DNA of 48,579 nt from the NCBI GenBank assembly GCA_029861865.1, contig JAOTYL010000017.1, forward strand, positions 1 to 48,579, in the 5' to 3' direction. Under the pieces are notes generated by a model. It saw nothing but the letters and a program-made list of their open reading frames with translations, was not told the origin of the DNA and did no database searches. Within the stretch, counting starts at the first letter, position 1. Every line of letters begins with the position of its first letter. Positions 41,263 to 48,579 of this stretch are shown here, piece after piece. Made by a program: the position numbers and the translations under genes. This DNA is from Myxococcales bacterium. GTDB taxonomy: Bacteria; Myxococcota_A; Polyangia; Polyangiales; Houyiibacteriaceae.

Positions 41263-42411
41263 TCAACGGGCCTGCCGCTCCTGCTGTTGTTGCTGTTGTC
41301 GGATCTGCTCCTGCAGCTGCTTCATCACTTCCGGCGGGAGCTGCGGCTGCTGCTGGCCTTGCGGCATTCCCTGCATTGGGGGAGTCGGTGGGGTCGGTGG
41401 CGGCGCTTCTTCGGATTTCACGAACGCTTTTGCATCCGGTCGAAGTCGATCCGCGAGATACTTGGACACCACGTAGATCGTTTCGCCATCGTTTCGGCGC
41501 AAGTAGAGCTCCGTGTCCTTGTCGGTCTGATCGCCGATCTCGAGCATGATGACCACGGGCTCCGTCGCGGCGGGCGCTGGGTCTGCCTCGTCGGACGCTT
41601 CTTTCACAGGTGTGGCAACCCGCAGGGTAATGGTCGCGTCGGGTTCGTTTAAGCCAGCACGCGCGGCGGAGACCTCACTCGGCGCGAAATCCGAGGCGGT
41701 AAGACGCGCCGCGGTCGAAACGAGACCCTCGACTTTCTTGGAATCGAAGTTCTTGATGGGCCGCTGCTTCTCCGCAGGGACCCAGAAGCCCTGCTCGCGC
41801 CTGAATCGGAAGGACCCGTTGCCACTATCGAATGCGATTTCCTGCACGGTGTCCGCCTGAACGTCGGTGACCCGGCGGTTGCGCCAGGTCTTCAGGTCGC
41901 GGTCGAAGGGGAACCGGACCGACCCGCTTACCGAAAACACCTCCGGCCGGTCACCGATCCGAACCATCGTCACACCATTGCTGTACTTGCCAAGGCGAAG
42001 TTGCACCGGCGTTGCTTCACCCGAGTGCACGACCACTTTGACCGCTTTAGCGTCGTCGACCTCGAGGCGCGCATAGTTTTCTGGTCGGGTGGCCACCACG
42101 CCCTTTGGTGTCATCTCGGTCAAGCGATTGAGAGCCGACTGAACGTTGTTCCGATCGGCGTCGGCCTCGAGAGGCACCGAGACCCGCCACTCGCCGTCCA
42201 CCTTCGAAAGGACCACCACTTCGCTCCCGTCGCCTTTGGGACGCGTGATCTCGAGTGAGGTGACGGTCTCCTCGTCGATCTCGATCGACGGAAGCTCAGC
42301 CGCCTCGTCGGTGCTTGCGTCGTCTCTCGTTCGCACCGCCCAGATCGTTGCGGCGAGCAGCGCTACGAAGGCCACGGCTCCGATCGCGACACGGTTCTTT
42401 CGCAATTGCAT
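41263..42411 (-). CDS. DUF4340 domain protein of the Gld-like ABC operon
   Basis: 382 residues: one N-terminal membrane anchor (about 8-26), then an extracytoplasmic region rich in beta strands that fits DUF4340 (SLEITRPKG, VVVHSGEATPVQLRLGKYSNG, WRNRRVTDV). It ends in a low-complexity Pro/Gln-rich tail (about 330-382; TPPTPPMQGMPQGQQQ and a Gln run), probably disordered. It is last of four minus-strand genes with the GldG-like protein, permease and ATPase and follows by 18 bp. Proteins of this family regularly accompany such ABC systems; the substrate is unknown. Confidence 0.85.
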   Translation of the reverse strand: MQLRKNRVAIGAVAFVALLAATIWAVRTRDDASTDEAAELPSIEIDEETVTSLEITRPKGDGSEVVVLSKVDGEWRVSVPLEADADRNNVQSALNRLTEMTPKGVVATRPENYARLEVDDAKAVKVVVHSGEATPVQLRLGKYSNGVTMVRIGDRPEVFSVSGSVRFPFDRDLKTWRNRRVTDVQADTVQEIAFDSGNGSFRFRREQGFWVPAEKQRPIKNFDSKKVEGLVSTAARLTASDFAPSEVSAARAGLNEPDATITLRVATPVKEASDEADPAPAATEPVVIMLEIGDQTDKDTELYLRRNDGETIYVVSKYLADRLRPDAKAFVKSEEAPPPTPPTPPMQGMPQGQQQPQLPPEVMKQLQEQIRQQQQQQERQAR

Positions 42412-42429
42412 CTCGAGCTTGCCCCTTGG

Positions 42430-44133
42430 TTAGAGTTTGAGCGTCCTCTTCTTGTTCGTGCGCTGGCGCCAACGAAGCAGACCGAACAGCGCCACGAAGA
42501 AGGGAATGCCGAGCGTGTTCAGCCATCGATAGGCGAGCTTCTTGGATTCCCATGATTCGATGGCAGCCTTGCGTTCTTCGAGGGCGCCCTCGACGCCAGC
42601 TTTGTCACCCTCTTCAGCCGCCGTCAGCACGGTATCCTCCGCCGCTAACACGGAATCGGGGATGTCGAGGGCGGGTTCCTCTACCGTCTTTGCGCGAATC
42701 GCGATCAGGTCCGAGTCTGCGGCCAACCAGTCGATCGCGTTGAGGGCCAGCGCGAGGGCCGCGTTCATTTGCACTTCACCACCTTGCGGGGGCGGCATGA
42801 AAGTGTCCTCGAGGAAGGTGCTCGTGCCAGTGACCAAGACCCGCACATCGGCTTCCGACACGGGCGGCGCCTGAATTTGCGCTGCTCCTTCTTCGCTTGC
42901 GGGTGCTGTGTAGGCGGACGCTAGCTTCCCCTCGATCGCCGCCATCAATGCAAACGGACCCAAGTCCGAAGTCATCTGCCACTCACGTGGGTCTCGCGGC
43001 TCGAGCGCGATCGATGGGCCGTCCATCGTCCACGAGTCGTCGGAGGAGCTCGCCAGTACGGTGAGCGTTGCGCCTTCTGGGGCTTCACCGACAGCGAGTG
43101 GCGCCACAAATGGCAGCATTGGGGCGGCGAGACGGAACATGACCGGGTGCTCGCGTTGTTCGTCGGTCAGCTGGAGCACGGGGATCGGCGGGTAGGGGAC
43201 GAGGACCTGCAGTCCGAGCGGTCCACGCATCGGTGCACGACTGCATTGGGCGTCGAGCACTATCCGCGATTGCAACTCGACGCCCCATGCGCTGACGAGA
43301 CGCCCAATTTCCGAGCTGACGGGTTGGGCAGTTGGAGAGGCGCCGGTCAGATCGATGGAAAGCGATCCACCAAAGATGCCGAGCGAGCCCCCCCGCATGA
43401 CGTATTGATCGATGCGGCGAAGCTCATCGGTCGTGAACGGTTCCTTTGGCCCGATGATGAGCAACGCCGCGAGGCCCGGGTCGACCTCTTGAGAAGCATC
43501 CACGGGCCTCAAGTCGTAGAGTCGAAGCACCGAGCCCAAGCTAGAGAGGCCCTGCTCGAGCGTCGGGCTCCCGTGTCCCGAGACGATTCCAACGGGCTTT
43601 CGCTCTCCGACCAGCTCTTTGATCGCCGAAGTGAGAATGTACTCGAGCCCAGTCGTGTCTTGCACGACGGGGATGGTCTTTCTCCCGTCTAGATACTTGA
43701 GGACGATCCCCCGGTAGCCTTCGACGACGGCAACCTGGTCCTCCTCGATCTTCTGGTGAGCCACCCGTTGGACCCCATCAGCCTGCGCAGCTTGCTGCTC
43801 GTCGGCGTCGTCGGGGTTTACGAAATTGACCACGATGTCACCGTTGGACGCCGCGGCGTACTCCGCCAACAGGTCGCGAACGTGACGCTCGGTCGCGTTG
43901 AAAGGTGGGGGCAGGTTCTCCGTGAAATACGCGGTGATCTCGAGACGGTCGTCGAGACTCGACGCAAGCCGCTTCGACCCCTCGGCGAGCGAAAACAATC
44001 GGTTGCCGGTGAGGTCCACGCGTGGCGAGGGGAAATAGGCCGCCAACACATTCAGTAAAACCAGGATGCCGCCCACGATCAGGAGGAAGAAGAGCGATTC
44101 GGTGGCGGCGCGTTGTTGAACCTTAGACGACAT
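42430..44133 (-). CDS. GldG-like ABC transporter auxiliary protein
   Basis: 567 residues: an N-terminal membrane helix (LLIVGGILVLLNVLAAYFP), a large outside region with the GldG/ABC-transp-aux pattern (LFSLAEGSKRL, LEITAYFTENLPPPF, VNPDDADEQ, GIVSGHGSPTLEQGLSSLG, a YVMRGGSLGIFGG strand), and a C-terminal helix near 540-555 with a basic tail. GldG is a partner of the GldA/GldF transporter, first known from gliding in Bacteroidetes, but homologues in myxobacteria have no proven role. It follows the permease by 3 bp. Confidence 0.85.
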   Translation of the reverse strand: MSSKVQQRAATESLFFLLIVGGILVLLNVLAAYFPSPRVDLTGNRLFSLAEGSKRLASSLDDRLEITAYFTENLPPPFNATERHVRDLLAEYAAASNGDIVVNFVNPDDADEQQAAQADGVQRVAHQKIEEDQVAVVEGYRGIVLKYLDGRKTIPVVQDTTGLEYILTSAIKELVGERKPVGIVSGHGSPTLEQGLSSLGSVLRLYDLRPVDASQEVDPGLAALLIIGPKEPFTTDELRRIDQYVMRGGSLGIFGGSLSIDLTGASPTAQPVSSEIGRLVSAWGVELQSRIVLDAQCSRAPMRGPLGLQVLVPYPPIPVLQLTDEQREHPVMFRLAAPMLPFVAPLAVGEAPEGATLTVLASSSDDSWTMDGPSIALEPRDPREWQMTSDLGPFALMAAIEGKLASAYTAPASEEGAAQIQAPPVSEADVRVLVTGTSTFLEDTFMPPPQGGEVQMNAALALALNAIDWLAADSDLIAIRAKTVEEPALDIPDSVLAAEDTVLTAAEEGDKAGVEGALEERKAAIESWESKKLAYRWLNTLGIPFFVALFGLLRWRQRTNKKRTLKL

Positions 44134-44136
44134 TCA

Positions 44137-44847
44137 TCAACTCCAGCGACGCGATTCCAAAGCGCGAAACGCCAACGCTAGTGCGAAGACGGTGACGGAG
44201 ACGAAGAACAAGACGTCGCGCAGGTCGATCACTCCGCGTGCCATGCTCTGAAAGTGGTAGTCGAAGGAGAGCCACTCGAGCACCGATGCGGCATTCGTCG
44301 GGAGAAGCGGCAGGAACTTATCCAGCACCCAAAAGAAGACGCTCAAGGTGAGTGCCACGAAGAGCGCGATCAATTGGTTGTTGGTCCAACTCGATGCCAT
44401 CAAACCGATTGCGAGGATCGCCGAGCCTTGCAAGAGCAACCCGACGTACCCGCTGAGCACGGGACCCCAATCCAGGTCGCCAAGCGTCGAAACACTGATT
44501 GGGTAGAAGATCGTCATGGCGAGCAGCACTGCGTAGAGCCCGAAGACCCCGAGGAACTTTCCTACAATCACCTGTGCCTCGGTGACCGGCATGGTGATGA
44601 GAAGCTCAATCGTGCCCGTGCGCTTTTCCTCCGCGAGAAGCCCCATGGTGAGGGCAGGTAGCGCAAAGACCAGGATCAATCCGAGCCAGCGAAACATCTC
44701 GCGCGCGCTTGCCCGACCAAAGAGAAAGAAGGTCTTCCAAAAGAAGAAGCCCAATGTCAGCATGACGATGCAGATGACAATATAGGCGACCGGGCCGTTG
44801 AAGTAGCTCCGAAACTGGCGGGCACCGATGGTGACGACGTGTCTCAC
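44137..44847 (-). CDS. ABC-2 type permease, GldF-like
   Basis: 236 residues with six predicted membrane helices. It begins MRHVVTIGARQFRSYFNGPVAYIV, a typical GldF/ABC-2 start, and contains LLAEEKRTGTIELLITMPVTE, the ABC-2 EKR motif that contacts the ATPase. It probably forms a homodimer with the ATPase encoded upstream. The start overlaps the ATPase stop by 4 bp, so translation is coupled. Substrate unknown. Confidence 0.92.
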   Translation of the reverse strand: MRHVVTIGARQFRSYFNGPVAYIVICIVMLTLGFFFWKTFFLFGRASAREMFRWLGLILVFALPALTMGLLAEEKRTGTIELLITMPVTEAQVIVGKFLGVFGLYAVLLAMTIFYPISVSTLGDLDWGPVLSGYVGLLLQGSAILAIGLMASSWTNNQLIALFVALTLSVFFWVLDKFLPLLPTNAASVLEWLSFDYHFQSMARGVIDLRDVLFFVSVTVFALALAFRALESRRWS

Positions 44848-45812
44848 GAGACCCCCTCTCCGTTGCCTGTGGTGAGCTGCCGGAAAATGTCTTCGAGGTT
44901 CTCCCCGCGCTGCTCGAGCCCGAGCAACACCAAGTCTGCTGCGACTGCCGCCCGAAAGATGGCCGCGCGCAGGTCTTGGTTACCTTTGGGAATGAGCTCG
45001 ATGACTATTTCCTTTGCTGTCGGTCCAACGTGCCCATCGATGCTTTGAACGCTTTCGATGGAGGAGAACGCATCGCGTACCTGCGCAGGGCTGTGGCCGT
45101 TCTTCTGAAGCGTAGCGATGAAACGGGGCTTGCCCGCGCGCGCTGCCAATTCCTCAGGAGTGTCATCCGCGACGATGCGGCCTTGCGAAATGATCAACAC
45201 CCGGCCGCAGGTCACCTGCACCTCGGCGAGGTTGTGGGTCGACAAGATGATGGTGCGTTCGCGGCCGATCTCACGGATGAGCTCGCGAATTTCGACGGCT
45301 TGGTTCGGATCTAGGCCGCTCATTGGCTCGTCTAGGATGAGAACCGGTGGTTCGTGAATGAGCGCCTGGGCCAACCCGACGCGTTGACGAAAGCCCTTCG
45401 AGAGCTCGCCGATGCTCTTTCCAATGACATCGCCGAGCGCGGCTTCCTCGACGACCGTGCGAATACGGGAGTTGGTCTGCGCGCCGCGGAGCCCGCGCAT
45501 TCGTGCAACGTACTCGAGGTATTCGAGGACGAGCATTTCGGTGTAGAGGGGCGTGTTCTCGGGCAGGTACCCGATGGCTTGTCGAACTGCGATGGGGTCA
45601 TCGAATATGTCTGCTCCGCTCACACGAGCCGACCCGCTCGACGGCGCGATGAAACAGGTCAAGATCTTCATGGTCGTCGTCTTCCCCGCGCCATTTGGGC
45701 CTAGGAAACCGACGACTTCTCCACGTTTCACTTCAAATGTTGCGTTTTCGAGTGCGGTTACCGAACCGTAATGCTTGGTCAGTCCCTGCGCCTCGATCAT
45801 CACATCGCTCAT
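44844..45812 (-). CDS. ABC transporter ATPase, GldA/CcmA-like
   Basis: 322 residues: Walker A GPNGAGKTTTM (about 39-49), Q-loop, signature LSKGFRQRVG, Walker B LILDEPMSGLDP, and the H-loop His (STHNLAEV). The C-terminal 100 residues form the extra domain of GldA/NatA-type exporters. It opens a four-gene operon (ATPase, permease, GldG-like, DUF4340). The ATG at 45812 has a good Shine-Dalgarno (GAGGGAGAC). It is divergent from the DUF58 gene with 184 bp between, in which I saw no clear promoter. Confidence 0.94.
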   Translation of the reverse strand: MSDVMIEAQGLTKHYGSVTALENATFEVKRGEVVGFLGPNGAGKTTTMKILTCFIAPSSGSARVSGADIFDDPIAVRQAIGYLPENTPLYTEMLVLEYLEYVARMRGLRGAQTNSRIRTVVEEAALGDVIGKSIGELSKGFRQRVGLAQALIHEPPVLILDEPMSGLDPNQAVEIRELIREIGRERTIILSTHNLAEVQVTCGRVLIISQGRIVADDTPEELAARAGKPRFIATLQKNGHSPAQVRDAFSSIESVQSIDGHVGPTAKEIVIELIPKGNQDLRAAIFRAAVAADLVLLGLEQRGENLEDIFRQLTTGNGEGVS

Positions 45813-45996
45813 AGTCTCCCTCGCGTGTGATCTCCGGGTTTTGTCTAGGGCTGGCGGATGGTAGCCCCGGCTTTAGGCATGTCAAGAGAGCTCCGGGACC
45901 CAAACCGCCGAGTGCCGAGGGTTATTCCGGGGTCTCGGAATGGCGCGATTCTTCCGCGTGTTTGAGCTTGCAGACACTCATGGCACGATCCCTGGT

Positions 45997-47319
45997 ATGA
46001 AACCCGATATGGCACTTCGGGGGGCCATTGCGCGGGCGTTGCCACGAGCACGCACCGTTCTGCGTCGGGGAGCAGACCTGTGGCCGTGGACGGCGCTCGG
46101 AGTGGCGCTCGCCGTGGTGGCTTTCGTGGCCTTATTCAGCTTCGGTTACGAAAAGCTCGATCTGGTTCTGCTCGTCCTCGGCTACGGCGGCGCTGGCCTC
46201 TTGGCGATTTCGACTTCTGCCGTCGTGCTGACGGCTCTCGTGCTCAAGCTGCGACGTCGCCGGGCAGTGCAGCCTTGGTCGGCGTCTGTGTTCGAAACCG
46301 AACGGCTTTCGCCGACGGGTTTCGTGGTGCCTTCGCTCCGGTGGTTGCCCTTGGTGCGTGTGCGCTGGCAGTGGTTTTCGCCTCCCGCAGTCGAGGTGGA
46401 GGGGCGTCGGGACGGCGGTCGACTCCGCGAGCAGGTCGTGATCCACGAAAGAGGGATCTTCGAGGTCGTGACCCGGAGGATCCTCGTCGAAGATGCGTTT
46501 GGGCTGGCGCGGTTGGCGTTTCGCGAGCAACAGGCTGGCCCCATCGAAGTGCTTCCCCATCTTGGGGGCATTCGGCGATTGCCGGTGCTGACATCGCTGA
46601 CGGGGGGTGAGGACTACCCTCATCCGATGGGGCTCGAAGACGGCGACCGTGTCGAGCTTCGGCGATATGTCACGGGCGATCCTGCTCGATTCATCCACTG
46701 GAAGGCCTTCAGCCGTACGCGCAAGCTGATGGTGCGAATGCCAGAGCGTTCGCTGAGCCGAGCGCGGAGGACCGTGGCGTATCTGGTTACGGGCCCGCAC
46801 GACGAAGCCGCGGCTGCAGCGGCGCGTGCGGCCATCGAGGAAGAAGCACTCGGCAGTGACTGGCAGTTTGCCGCGGATGGAGCGCCCGAGCCCACTTCGG
46901 ATCGCGCCGAAGCACTTCACAAAGTGATGAAATCTGCGCACTTCACGGGTGATAGCGGAAGTGGTTTGCGCCGTTTCCTGGCCGAGGTCGATCGACAAGG
47001 TCCGGCCGCGTTGGTGGTGTTCGCGCCGCCTTCCGTGGGAACGTGGATCGCCGAGATCGCCGCGATTGCTCGACGTCGTGTCGGACGGGTGCGCGCGGTG
47101 ATCGCGATCGATGCAGTTAACGAAGGGAAGCCGCGTCCGCGCTGGCGGCGCTGGGTCTTTTCCCCGGTGGCCGAGCCCGGCGTCACGCGCGTCGAGCTCG
47201 AACAGATCGGCCGAGCGCTTGGCCAGTTGCACTGCGAGGTCGTGATCATTGACAGAGTCACCGGAAGAGTTCTCGGCGACGCAGCTCGCGTCACGACTTG
47301 GACGCGAAGGGCCGCATGA
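45997..47319 (+). CDS. DUF58 domain membrane protein
   Basis: 440 residues; two N-terminal membrane helices (about 33-55 and 61-85), a beta-rich middle (about 90-190), and the DUF58 motif GDRVELRRYVTGDPARFIHWKAFSRTRKLMVR near 225-257, followed by a von Willebrand-like region (YLVTGPHDEAA, ALVVFAPPSVGTWI). DUF58 proteins usually work with a MoxR-type ATPase and a transglutaminase-like membrane protein; the latter follows with an ATGA overlap, and no MoxR gene is in the window. The chosen start is ATG at 45997; 45940 and 46009 are alternatives. Confidence 0.85.
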   Translation: MKPDMALRGAIARALPRARTVLRRGADLWPWTALGVALAVVAFVALFSFGYEKLDLVLLVLGYGGAGLLAISTSAVVLTALVLKLRRRRAVQPWSASVFETERLSPTGFVVPSLRWLPLVRVRWQWFSPPAVEVEGRRDGGRLREQVVIHERGIFEVVTRRILVEDAFGLARLAFREQQAGPIEVLPHLGGIRRLPVLTSLTGGEDYPHPMGLEDGDRVELRRYVTGDPARFIHWKAFSRTRKLMVRMPERSLSRARRTVAYLVTGPHDEAAAAAARAAIEEEALGSDWQFAADGAPEPTSDRAEALHKVMKSAHFTGDSGSGLRRFLAEVDRQGPAALVVFAPPSVGTWIAEIAAIARRRVGRVRAVIAIDAVNEGKPRPRWRRWVFSPVAEPGVTRVELEQIGRALGQLHCEVVIIDRVTGRVLGDAARVTTWTRRAA

Positions 47320-48579
47320 CGACTCGTGCACCATCAGTGTCACTCATCGTTGGCGCTGTCACCGAGGCGGGACGAGCAGCCATTCACGGCCTGGCCTGGG
47401 CAGTGCTTGTTGCGACGATGGCACCGCCAGCCGCAGCGGTGGCGGCTTTCGGGGGTGGTTTCATCGGGAACGTGCTCGGGGCCACGCTCGCTCGAACTCG
47501 GCTTCGCACCTCGGTCGTGATGCTCGGAGCCGTCGTCGCGATCGGGTTGGTCGTCTGGTTGCGCTGGGCTCTCACCGGCGGTTCGATCTTGGCGACAGTG
47601 ATCGGCCCGGTTGGCGCTATGCGAGCGTCTGCCATTCTCACGGCCTTGCTGTGCCCGGCGATCGTAAGCGCGGCGTTACGAACGTCATCTTCGCGACGGG
47701 CGATCTTCGCGGTGCTCGAGCTATTGCTCGTCGCCGTCGCGTTCACTCAGCTGTTCATCCCGCATCGTAACGGCGCTATCAACCGACCCTTCTACTTGGC
47801 AGATTGGATCATCGCTCTCGGATGGGATCCCACCTGGCTCTTCCTCTTCATGGGAGGCACGGCGACGGTGTTTGGATTGGTGCTCTTGTTGCAGGAGCAG
47901 CGGTTCGGCCGAGCATTGTTGAATCTTGGCGTGGTGGGGCTCTTGTTGGCGCTCATCGTCATCGCGACACCCATGGTCGGGATGCCGCCGCCCCCTCCTG
48001 GAGGTGGCGGGCTCGGTCTTCGACCCGACGAAGCGCAGGGAAAGAACGAAGACAAGGGTCAACGGCAACAGCAGCAGGGGCCCTCTAACAGCGAGCTCGA
48101 GTTCCGGAACAAGTACAGCGAAGGCGGTGCGCGCGTGCCGGTGGCCGTGGTCCTGTTCCACGACGACTATTCTCCTCCGAGCGGGGTTTACTACTTTCGC
48201 CAGGGCGCTTTCAGTCAATACAACGGGCGCAAGCTGGTCGTCTCGGCGCGGCGTGATGTCGACCGTGATCTGATTCCGCACTTCCCGGCGCGGCCGTTCG
48301 AAATCACCGACGCGCCCCCCGCGAACGAGAACCGGGGTCCGCTCGAAACCACCATCGCCCTGATGGCGGATCACACCCAGCCCTTTGCCCTCGAAGCGCC
48401 CGTCGAAGTCGAGCCGATGCAGAACCCTTACCCGAATAGGTTCCGGCGGGTCTATCGCGCCATCTCGGGAGTTCTGACCTCCGACTATGCGGCGATGCTC
48501 GACGGCGAGCTCGGTTCTCCAAAGTGGTCGAAAGATCAGTGGGCTCACTACACCGAGACGCCTCCCGATCCGCGCTACG
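47316..48579 (+). CDS. TgpA/transglutaminase-like membrane protein, N-terminal part (runs off the end)
   Basis: An open frame of 421 codons still running at the window edge. It begins ATGACGACTCG, overlapping the DUF58 stop by 4 bp. The first 230 residues contain about six membrane helices (VAIGLVVWLRWAL, VLELLLVAVAFTQLFIP, FLFMGGTATVFGLVLLL, GVVGLLLALIVIATPMV), then a Pro/Gly/Gln-rich linker (about 228-250) and an outside part with VAVVLFHDDYSPPSGVYYFRQ. This is the layout of DUF3488/TgpA proteins, which carry a transglutaminase-like domain further downstream. That domain lies outside the window, so the call rests on layout and on the DUF58 neighbour. Confidence 0.75.
   Translation, partial: MTTRAPSVSLIVGAVTEAGRAAIHGLAWAVLVATMAPPAAAVAAFGGGFIGNVLGATLARTRLRTSVVMLGAVVAIGLVVWLRWALTGGSILATVIGPVGAMRASAILTALLCPAIVSAALRTSSSRRAIFAVLELLLVAVAFTQLFIPHRNGAINRPFYLADWIIALGWDPTWLFLFMGGTATVFGLVLLLQEQRFGRALLNLGVVGLLLALIVIATPMVGMPPPPPGGGGLGLRPDEAQGKNEDKGQRQQQQGPSNSELEFRNKYSEGGARVPVAVVLFHDDYSPPSGVYYFRQGAFSQYNGRKLVVSARRDVDRDLIPHFPARPFEITDAPPANENRGPLETTIALMADHTQPFALEAPVEVEPMQNPYPNRFRRVYRAISGVLTSDYAAMLDGELGSPKWSKDQWAHYTETPPDPRY

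Noticed and set aside
45982-46000. Sigma-54-like TGGCACGATCCCTGGTA before the DUF58 gene
   Set aside because: The -12 element has GG instead of GC, and it overlaps the chosen start codon, so no leader would remain.

Overview
The window is about 48.6 kb of high-GC bacterial chromosome carrying the core transcription/translation cluster. I infer a member of the Myxococcota (former Deltaproteobacteria). The reasons are the tuf-tRNA-Trp-secE-nusG-rplKAJL-rpoBC block, a Ser/Thr kinase with a C-terminal extracytoplasmic part, many lipoproteins (Kelch-like, PQQ-propeller and Cys-rich), and a Gld-like ABC operon with DUF4340. No marker here fixes the genus.

Layout. 1-1590: a type II NADH dehydrogenase gene flanked on both sides by arrays of the same hexanucleotide repeat. 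1587-7086: pabB (minus), then a Kelch-like lipoprotein, a membrane Ser/Thr kinase and a secreted helical protein (plus). 7170-24060: rpsL-rpsG-fusA-tuf-rpmG-tRNA-Trp-secE-nusG-rplK-rplA-rplJ-rplL-rpoB-rpoC, all plus strand, with hairpins in the nusG-rplK and rplL-rpoB gaps. The str genes lie upstream of tuf-trnW-secE and are joined to them through one tuf gene, instead of following rpoC. 24092-25249: an acyl-CoA dehydrogenase.

25243-27121 (minus) is the most interesting locus. It holds a 76-residue lipoprotein-like peptide ending in a Cys-Gly-Glu-Gly-Ser-Cys-Gly motif, then a DUF692/MNIO enzyme, then a diverged HvfC/DUF2063-type partner whose C-terminus looks like a PqqD-like recognition domain. 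This has the layout of a bufferin/HvfABC-type RiPP metallophore system. A strong hairpin with a T-rich tail sits between the peptide gene and the enzyme gene, as expected of an attenuator that yields more peptide than enzyme.

27382-28764 is a secreted zinc metallopeptidase. 37162-28742 (minus) is a run of seven closely spaced genes: lipoprotein, inactive rhomboid-like protein, Cys-rich lipoprotein, large lipoprotein, PQQ-propeller lipoprotein, RNase R and pyrimidine-nucleoside phosphorylase. A small heat-shock protein (plus) is divergent from it and is followed by two terminator hairpins shared with the convergent sucA (minus). 40862-41260 is a DUF423 membrane protein. 45812-41263 (minus) is a four-gene Gld-like ABC operon: ATPase, permease, GldG-like protein and DUF4340 protein. 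45997-48579 (plus) is a DUF58 gene overlapping a TgpA/transglutaminase-like membrane protein gene that runs off the end.

No gene-free stretch exceeds about 300 bases. The larger gaps (7087-7262, 8157-8380, 11848-11995, 13043-13286, 15499-15711, 27122-27381, 45813-45996) are covered by regulatory entries where something was seen. In 8157-8380 and 45813-45996 I saw nothing convincing.
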